From contig JALQUU010000025.1 of the NCBI GenBank assembly GCA_023260655.1, positions 1 to 38,980 of the forward strand: a stretch of 38,980 nt of DNA, read 5' to 3'. Origin of the DNA: Paracoccaceae bacterium. Lineage in GTDB: Bacteria > Pseudomonadota > Alphaproteobacteria > Rhodobacterales > Rhodobacteraceae. Shown here in pieces: positions 35,004 to 38,980 of this stretch. Numbering within the stretch: the first letter of the stretch is position 1; every line of letters begins with the position of its first letter. Position numbers and translations under genes: made by a program. The notes under the pieces were generated by a model that had not been told where the DNA came from, ran no database searches, and saw nothing but the letters and a program-made list of their open reading frames with translations.

Positions 35004-35024
35004 GAAAGGATTATACATCCTTTC
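35004..35024. promoter_or_regulatory. Perfect inverted repeat over the regulator's -10 box
   Basis: Arms GAAAGGAT (35004-35011) and ATCCTTTC (35017-35024) are exact complements around 5 bases. On the minus strand the repeat contains TATAAT (35015-35010), about 27 bases before the regulator's GTG. A repressor bound here would block RNA polymerase, so autoregulation by the XRE protein is the natural guess. No good -35 is seen. Confidence 0.6.
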
Positions 35025-35149
35025 GGATTGTTCGTCCGGTCGTTATGAGACGCCAAAACGCATCTGTCGAGACGCTATGCGGCGTCATTGGGAAATCCCG
35101 AATGACAAAAAGGACCGCTCGAAGTTTCTGTTTTGCGGGATAGGCTTGG

Positions 35150-35553
35150 TTGGCAAACTCAACGAATATCCAAGTGGATATAGGGAGGCGACCGCTGTTC
35201 GGAGTTGTTCTGTGGGCGGACCCGGTGGATCGTAAAGCAGTGATCTGGTGCGAGGATCATGGCGACCTAGCGTATTTCAAGGGGAGCCTCCACGAAGGCG
35301 GTTTTCCGAGATCGATTCCGGTGATCTGGTGCAATTCGAGTTGCAGCGTGAGCGAAGCGTGCGTTTGGCGCTAAATCCGCGTCTTGTGGCCGAGGGGCGA
35401 TTCCCGAGCCTTGCCGACAGTCTCTACAAGCCTGCGCCAGTTGCGGCCACCGTTACAGCCAAGTCTGATCTTACGGGGCAAGTGGTGTCTCTCGCGGCAG
35501 CGATCCGCAACCGCATTTCCTCTGCGAGCAGCCGGCTTCCGATAGCCGGATAA
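35150..35553 (+). pseudogene. Small conserved Roseobacter-type gene, frameshifted
   Basis: The first frame (TTG 35150) reads IQVDIGRRPLFGVVLWADP and VDRKAVIWCEDHGDLAYFKG. After ~35300 the sense moves to the +2 frame: FSEIDSGDLVQFELQRERSV and RLALNPRLVAEGRFPSLADS, ending at TAA 35551-35553. One base is lacking around 35298-35304 (the GGCGG/TTTTCC region). The joined product would be ~134 residues. It resembles small Rhodobacteraceae proteins with a WCEDHGDLAY motif and no function known to me. The start is uncertain; GTG 35174 is an alternative. It is divergent from the XRE pseudogene. Confidence 0.55.
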
Positions 35554-35558
35554 GAAAA

Positions 35559-35590
35559 GGCCCCGGCGGAATAACTCGGGGCCTTCATTT
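35559..35590. terminator. Bidirectional terminator between the small gene and ilvN
   Basis: GGCCCCG (35559-35565) pairs with CGGGGCC (35577-35583) around an 11-base loop. On the plus strand TTCATTT follows. On the minus strand, 20 bases after the ilvN stop, the hairpin is followed by TTTTCTTA. It can therefore terminate both convergent genes. Confidence 0.8.
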
Positions 35591-35603
35591 GCGTCGCGCG
35601 AAA

Positions 35604-36164
35604 TCAGGCCCCGCGCGAAAGTGCCGCAACCCCGGTCCGCGCCACTTCGACGAGCCCGAGCGGGCGCATCAGATCAGCGAAGGCGTCGATCTTGTCGGGT
35701 GTGCCGGTTATTTCGAACACGAAGCTCTTCAGCGTCGAATCGACAACCGATGCGCGGAAGATGTCTGCAAGACGGAGCGCCTCGACGCGCTTCTCGCCTT
35801 CGCCCGCCACTTTCAGAAGCGCCAGTTCCCGCTCCACCGAGGGGCCTTCAACCGTGAGGTCATGCACCTCGTGCACAGGCACGATCCGGCCCAGCTGCGC
35901 CTTGATCTGTTCGATCACCTGCGGCGTGCCCGTGGTGCAGATGGTGATGCGCGAACGGTGGCCCGCGTGATCGATTTCGGCAACCGTGAGGCTGTCGATG
36001 TTGTAGCCACGGCCCGAGAAGAGGCCGATGACACGGGCGAGGACACCCGCTTCGTTATCGACCACCACGGCAAGCGTGTGCTTCTCGATCACGTCCGAGA
36101 AATTCGGGCGCAGGTTATAGGCGGAGTGGCTGTTCGAGCCTTTTTTGATGTTTAGCGCGGCCAT
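35604..36164 (-). CDS. ilvN: Acetolactate synthase small (regulatory) subunit
   Basis: Regulatory subunit that confers valine feedback on acetohydroxyacid synthase. The 186 residues contain an ACT domain (HTLAVVVDNEAGVLARVIGLFSGRGYNIDSLTVAEID, split, residues ~29-65). A C-terminal domain includes VHEVHDLTVEGPSVERELALLKV and the closing EITGTPDKIDAFADLMRPLGLVEVARTGVAALSRG (split). It is the length of IlvH/IlvN proteins of alphaproteobacteria; the symbol ilvH is equally used. It lies 22 bases after ilvB in one operon, controlled by the attenuator upstream of ilvB. Confidence 0.96.
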   Translation of the reverse strand: MAALNIKKGSNSHSAYNLRPNFSDVIEKHTLAVVVDNEAGVLARVIGLFSGRGYNIDSLTVAEIDHAGHRSRITICTTGTPQVIEQIKAQLGRIVPVHEVHDLTVEGPSVERELALLKVAGEGEKRVEALRLADIFRASVVDSTLKSFVFEITGTPDKIDAFADLMRPLGLVEVARTGVAALSRGA

Positions 36165-36186
36165 TTCCTCGCGTCCTTTTCCCGAA

Positions 36187-37941
36187 TTACACTAGCACCG
36201 CACCCTTGGCGCCAATCGCGCCTTGGGTATCGGCATCGCCGAGCAGCATTTCGTTATGGGCCTTGCCCGAGGGGATCATCGGGAAGCAGTTCTCGTGCTT
36301 CTCGACGAGCACGTCGAGGATATAGGGGCCTTCGTACTTGATCATTTCCATGATCGCGTCGTCGAGATCCTTCGGATTATCGACCTTGGCGCCCTTGCAG
36401 CCGAAGGCTTCCGCGAGCTTCACGAAATCGGGCAGCGACTCAGACCAGCTTTGCGAGTAACGCTCGCCGTGCAGGAGTTGCTGCCACTGGCGCACCATGC
36501 CGAGGCGTTCGTTGTTGAGGATGAACTGCTTCACAGGTGCGCGATACTGCACAGCGGTGCCCATTTCCTGCATGTTCATCAGCCACGAGGCTTCGCCTGC
36601 CACGTTGATCACCAGCGCATCGGGATGCGCCATTTGCACGCCGATGGATGCGGGCAAGCCGTAGCCCATGGTGCCGAGGCCACCGGAGGTCATCCAGCGG
36701 TTCGGGTCTTCGAAGCCGAGGAATTGCGCCGCCCACATCTGGTGCTGGCCCACTTCGGTGGTCACGTAGCGGTCCATGCCCTTGGTCAGCTCTTCAAGGC
36801 GCTGGAGGGCGTATTGCGGCTTGATGGTGGTTTCGGATCCTTTGTAGGAGAGGCAGTTCACCTTCTTCCACTCGTTGATCTGGGTCCACCACTTGGCAAT
36901 CGCCTCGCGGTTCACCTTGCGGCCGCGCGATTTCCAGACCTTCAGGAGGTCTTCGAGCACATGGCCCACATCGCCCACGATCGGGATATCCACGCGTACC
37001 ACCTTGTTGATGGAGGAGGGGTCGATATCGATATGCGCCTTCTTGGAATGCGGCGAGAAGGCATCCAGGCGGCCGGTGATGCGGTCATCGAAACGCGCGC
37101 CGATGTTGATCAGTAGGTCGCAGCCGTGCATCGCGAGGTTGGCTTCGTAAAGCCCGTGCATGCCGAGCATCCCGAGCCAGTTCGCGCCCGAAGCCGGATA
37201 GGAGCCGAGGCCCATCAGCGTGGAGGTGATCGGAATGCCCGTGGCGTCCACAAACTCACGCAGCAGCTGGCTTGCGGCCTTGCCGGAGTTGATCACGCCG
37301 CCGCCGGTGTAGAACACAGGGCGCTTGGCGGTTTCGAGGGCGGCCACCAGTTCGGTGATCGCATCGAGATCGCCTTTCACTTGCGGCTTGTAGCGTTTGC
37401 TGCCGCCTTTCACAGGGGCCTGATAGGTGCCCGTGGCGAATTGTACATCCTTCGGAATGTCGATCAGCACCGGGCCAGGGCGGCCCGAGGTGGCGACGTG
37501 GAAGGCTTCGTGCAGGGTCGCGGCCAGCGCGTTGGTGTCCTTCACCAGCCAGTTATGCTTGGTGCAGGGGCGGGTGATGCCGACCGTATCGGCTTCCTGG
37601 AAGGCGTCCGAGCCGATCATAAACGTGGGCACCTGACCCGTGAGAACGATGATCGGGATCGAGTCCATCAGCGCGTCGGTGAGGCCCGTGACAGCATTGG
37701 TAGCACCGGGGCCGGAGGTGACGAGGGCAACGCCGGGTTTGCCGGTCGAGCGGGCATAGCCTTCGGCCATGTGCACAGCGCCCTGTTCGTGGCGCACCAG
37801 CACGTGCTTGATATCGTTTTGTTGGAAGATTTCGTCGTAGATCGGTAGCACTGCGCCACCGGGATAGCCGAATACCGTGTCAACACCCTGATCCTTCAGG
37901 GCTTGAACCACCATTTTCGCTCCGGTCATTTGACGTGTCAT
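36187..37941 (-). CDS. ilvB: Acetolactate synthase large (catalytic) subunit
   Basis: ThDP-dependent first step of valine, leucine and isoleucine synthesis. The 584 residues have catalytic Glu52 in VRHEQGAVHMAEGYAR, GYPGGAVLPIYD, FAD-region VTSGPGATNAVTG and MGYGLPASIG. The Mg-ThDP motif reads AGEASWLMNMQEM (Gly449-Glu450-Ala451) followed by LNN (Asn476-477). The usual GDG/GDA thus has Glu in place of Asp; I recall the same in other Rhodobacteraceae, so it is probably a lineage trait and not damage. The start follows AACGGAG. The leader encodes an attenuation peptide, so expression should follow branched-chain aminoacyl-tRNA supply. Confidence 0.96.
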   Translation of the reverse strand: MTRQMTGAKMVVQALKDQGVDTVFGYPGGAVLPIYDEIFQQNDIKHVLVRHEQGAVHMAEGYARSTGKPGVALVTSGPGATNAVTGLTDALMDSIPIIVLTGQVPTFMIGSDAFQEADTVGITRPCTKHNWLVKDTNALAATLHEAFHVATSGRPGPVLIDIPKDVQFATGTYQAPVKGGSKRYKPQVKGDLDAITELVAALETAKRPVFYTGGGVINSGKAASQLLREFVDATGIPITSTLMGLGSYPASGANWLGMLGMHGLYEANLAMHGCDLLINIGARFDDRITGRLDAFSPHSKKAHIDIDPSSINKVVRVDIPIVGDVGHVLEDLLKVWKSRGRKVNREAIAKWWTQINEWKKVNCLSYKGSETTIKPQYALQRLEELTKGMDRYVTTEVGQHQMWAAQFLGFEDPNRWMTSGGLGTMGYGLPASIGVQMAHPDALVINVAGEASWLMNMQEMGTAVQYRAPVKQFILNNERLGMVRQWQQLLHGERYSQSWSESLPDFVKLAEAFGCKGAKVDNPKDLDDAIMEMIKYEGPYILDVLVEKHENCFPMIPSGKAHNEMLLGDADTQGAIGAKGAVLV

Positions 37942-37979
37942 TCTTGTGCTCCGTTACAGACGTCTACCGTTTTGCCAAC

Positions 37980-38007
37980 AAAAAGCCCCCGTCTTTCGAT
38001 CGGGGGC
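37980..38007 (-). terminator. ilvB attenuator (rho-independent terminator in the leader)
   Basis: On the minus strand, 5' arm GCCCCCG (38007-38001), 9-base loop, 3' arm CGGGGGC (37991-37985), then TTTTT (37984-37980). It lies 39 bases upstream of the ilvB ATG and 23 bases past the leader-peptide stop, a position fitting transcription attenuation rather than the end of an upstream gene. Confidence 0.85.
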
Positions 38008-38047
38008 GCATGGGGTTTATTCTGGCACCGTTAACGGCCCATGCGCC
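38005..38047 (-). promoter_or_regulatory. Candidate antiterminator pairing in the ilvB leader
   Basis: GGCGCATGGG (38047-38038, leader codons 11-14) is fully complementary to CCCATGCGCC (38014-38005). The second strand overlaps the first 3 bases of the terminator's 5' arm. A ribosome stalled on the LVVIV codons would leave the first strand free and favour this pairing; a ribosome at the leader stop would cover it and let the terminator form. Confidence 0.65.
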
Positions 38048-38078
38048 ATGTCTCCACAATGACTACCAGAAAAGGCAT
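38031..38078 (-). CDS. ilv operon leader peptide
   Basis: A 15-residue frame, MPFLVVIVETWRMGR, with ATG 38078-38076 and TAA 38033-38031. The SD is the purine-rich GAAGGGTGAGG, ending 4 bases before ATG. Residues 4-8 are Leu-Val-Val-Ile-Val, all branched-chain products of the operon, as in leader peptides of ilv/leu attenuators. It stands 89 bases before ilvB with the terminator and the antiterminator strand placed as expected. It is too short to be found by length-based gene calling. The peptide itself probably has no function after translation. This interpretation rests on the sequence plus the known attenuation logic; it has not been tested here. Confidence 0.85.
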   Translation of the reverse strand: MPFLVVIVETWRMGR

Positions 38079-38109
38079 TCGCCTCACCCTTCTATTGACG
38101 TGGGCGGAC

Positions 38110-38136
38110 ATTATGCGTGCTGCACGGCAGCGTCAA
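38110..38136 (-). promoter_or_regulatory. Candidate promoter of the ilvB leader
   Basis: On the minus strand TTGACG (38136-38131) and CATAAT (38115-38110) are separated by 15 bases, shorter than the ideal 17. Transcription would start near 38103, giving a leader of about 160 bases that contains the peptide and attenuator. Confidence 0.55.
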
Positions 38137-38142
38137 CCGCGA

Positions 38143-38155
38143 AAAATTCAATTTT
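38143..38155. promoter_or_regulatory. A/T-rich palindrome just upstream of the ilvB promoter
   Basis: AAAATT-N-AATTTT lies 6 bases upstream of the -35 element. On the minus strand the flank reads CAGAAAATT, which fits the first half of the Lrp consensus as I remember it, but the second half does not. It may be an UP element or an operator. Confidence 0.35.
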
Positions 38156-38232
38156 CTGTCGCGGGTAGGGGAAATTTCTTTACGAAAATTGCGCAAAGCT
38201 CGTTCCTGGCCGCATGATCCGGAAAAACGGCC

Positions 38233-38505
38233 TTACCTGAGGTGGGTCGCGCCTTCGGGAAGGCGGATATTGGCCACTTGTTCAGCAATCGGATCGACAG
38301 CAAGCGGATGGGTTTCGGCGCTGTAATCTTCCGACGGTTTCATCGGTTGCCATTCACCGCGCAGATATATCTCGACTGCCGAGAAGCGCGTTTTGTAGCC
38401 CATCTTAGCACTGCCCGGCACCCAATAGCCCAGATAGACATAGGGCAGGCCCATTTCGCGGGCGATCTCGATATGGTCGAGGATCGCATAGGTGCCAAGG
38501 CTGTC
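38233..38505 (-). CDS. bpt: Aspartate/glutamate leucyltransferase, C-terminal part only (truncated at a junction)
   Basis: The 3' part of the leucyl/aspartyl-tRNA-protein transferase gene, which adds Leu to N-terminal Asp/Glu to target proteins for ClpS/ClpAP. Seen: [18 protein letters not shown] and [19 protein letters not shown], then [18 protein letters not shown], ending LPEGATHLR with TAA. These 90 residues are the C-terminal third; the N-terminal Cys-rich part should lie upstream (higher coordinates) but is replaced by MurE sequence. The frame runs through the join by chance. Base composition left of ~38505 matches the rest of the window. No terminator with a T-run follows it. Confidence 0.85.
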   Translation of the reverse strand, partial: DSLGTYAILDHIEIAREMGLPYVYLGYWVPGSAKMGYKTRFSAVEIYLRGEWQPMKPSEDYSAETHPLAVDPIAEQVANIRLPEGATHLR

Positions 38506-38980
38506 GGCCTCGCGCTCGGCGGCGGCGGCCATCAGCGGACGCTTGCCCGGATCGCGGTCGCCGCCGCAGCCGACCAGGCAGCGCAGCCGGCCGCCACGCT
38601 GGTCGGCCAGCGGACGCAGTGCCTGCAGCGCCTTCTCGAGCGCATCGGGCGTGTGACAGTAGTCGACCAGCACCAGCGGCTGCGCGGCCTCGTCGCCCGG
38701 CCAGGCCGACTGCATGCGGCCCGGTACCGGCGTCAGCGCGACAGCCGCTGCCACGGCAGCGGCCAGGTCGTGGCCGTGCGCGCGCGCCACGGCTAGCGCG
38801 CTGAGCAGGTTGTAGAGGTTGTACTCGCCGACCAGCGGCAGGCTGATGGCCTGCGGCGCGCAGTCCCGGCCGTCGGCCTGGCGCTCGACCAGCTCGAAGC
38901 GCAGCCCGGTGTCGGTCAGCGACCAGCCGAACTCTGGCCCGTGGTCGAACCCGTCATCAAAAACGCCGACTCGCTCCGTG
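38506..38980 (-). CDS. murE: Internal fragment of a betaproteobacterial-like MurE ligase (foreign segment)
   Basis: The open frame runs in from the window edge: [69 protein letters not shown] and [19 protein letters not shown], then AEREAD. This is the middle/C-terminal domain of UDP-MurNAc-tripeptide synthetase ([12 protein letters not shown], VDYxHTPDAL and [12 protein letters not shown] are family blocks), in a style I associate with Burkholderiales. GC is near 70%, higher than the rest. It is cut at ~38505, where it should continue into TSDNPR. The last ~45 bases (38936-38980) are less GC-rich and fit MurE poorly, so a second junction there is possible. Confidence 0.8.

Noticed and set aside
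38233-38790. A real 185-residue protein combining MurE and Bpt
   Set aside because: Both halves are truncated mid-domain, composition changes at the join, and the apparent GTG start lies inside the MurE domain.
1-38980. CRISPR array, tRNA/rRNA genes, insertion sequences, prophage or integrase
   Set aside because: I looked in every intergenic gap (all under 300 bases) and found no repeat-spacer pattern, no cloverleaf and no transposase or phage-type protein.

Overview
The window reads as chromosomal DNA of a marine-type alphaproteobacterium of the Rhodobacteraceae (Roseobacter group). The evidence is the protein flavour of nearly every gene, such as the AGEASWLMNMQEM acetolactate synthase, the DUF4167 protein and the lptF-lptG-lptD-surA-pdxA-rsmA cluster. 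Further support comes from high-GC dense coding and a short gene-end repeat (GGGGGC hairpin plus CCCCCAGGATATTTT). This assignment is inferred from recognised families, not from a database search. The last ~475 bases do not fit: they encode an internal piece of a MurE ligase that looks betaproteobacterial, joined in frame to a Roseobacter-type bpt gene. This is most simply an assembly or library chimera.

Layout. 1-5.3 kb: tail of a probable RodZ-like protein, ispG, then on the minus strand an iron-type ABC substrate-binding protein, a nucleoside hydrolase, a GNAT acetyltransferase and selO. 5.3-9 kb: mazG, facing an M20 amidohydrolase / ureohydrolase (agmatinase-like) / DUF1499 operon, and a small secreted Cys-rich protein. 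9-12.3 kb: prfA-prmC (release factor 1 and its methylase), a DUF4167 protein and a rhodanese. 12.3-19.9 kb: the outer-membrane biogenesis cluster, read leftwards (lptF, lptG, lptD, surA, pdxA, rsmA), with overlapping starts and stops. 20-25.4 kb: pepA-holC, an EamA transporter, and a leftward M48 peptidase / dsbA / broken dsbA-like operon. 25.5-30.6 kb: an aminotransferase, an N-acetylmuramoyl-L-alanine amidase and PBP1A. 30.6-35.6 kb: a stop-interrupted DUF2189 gene, an amidase, prfB, an XRE-type regulator with two in-frame TAG codons, and a frameshifted small gene. 35.6-38.1 kb: ilvB-ilvN behind a transcription attenuator with a leader peptide. 38.2-39 kb: the truncated bpt and the foreign murE piece.

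Functional themes are housekeeping: isoprenoid and PLP synthesis, LPS transport, outer-membrane protein folding, periplasmic disulfide chemistry and proteolysis, peptidoglycan synthesis, translation termination and branched-chain amino acid synthesis. I see no CRISPR array, transposase, integrase, phage genes, tRNA or rRNA, and no defence-type system. The most informative non-gene signals are four. First, the ilvB leader: a 15-residue peptide with an LVVIV run, a terminator and a competing antiterminator pairing. Second, a perfect inverted repeat over the -10 box of the amber-interrupted regulator. Third, two copies of a gene-end repeat. Fourth, several broken reading frames, including a pair of compensating indels that also removes the stop of the convergent transporter gene.
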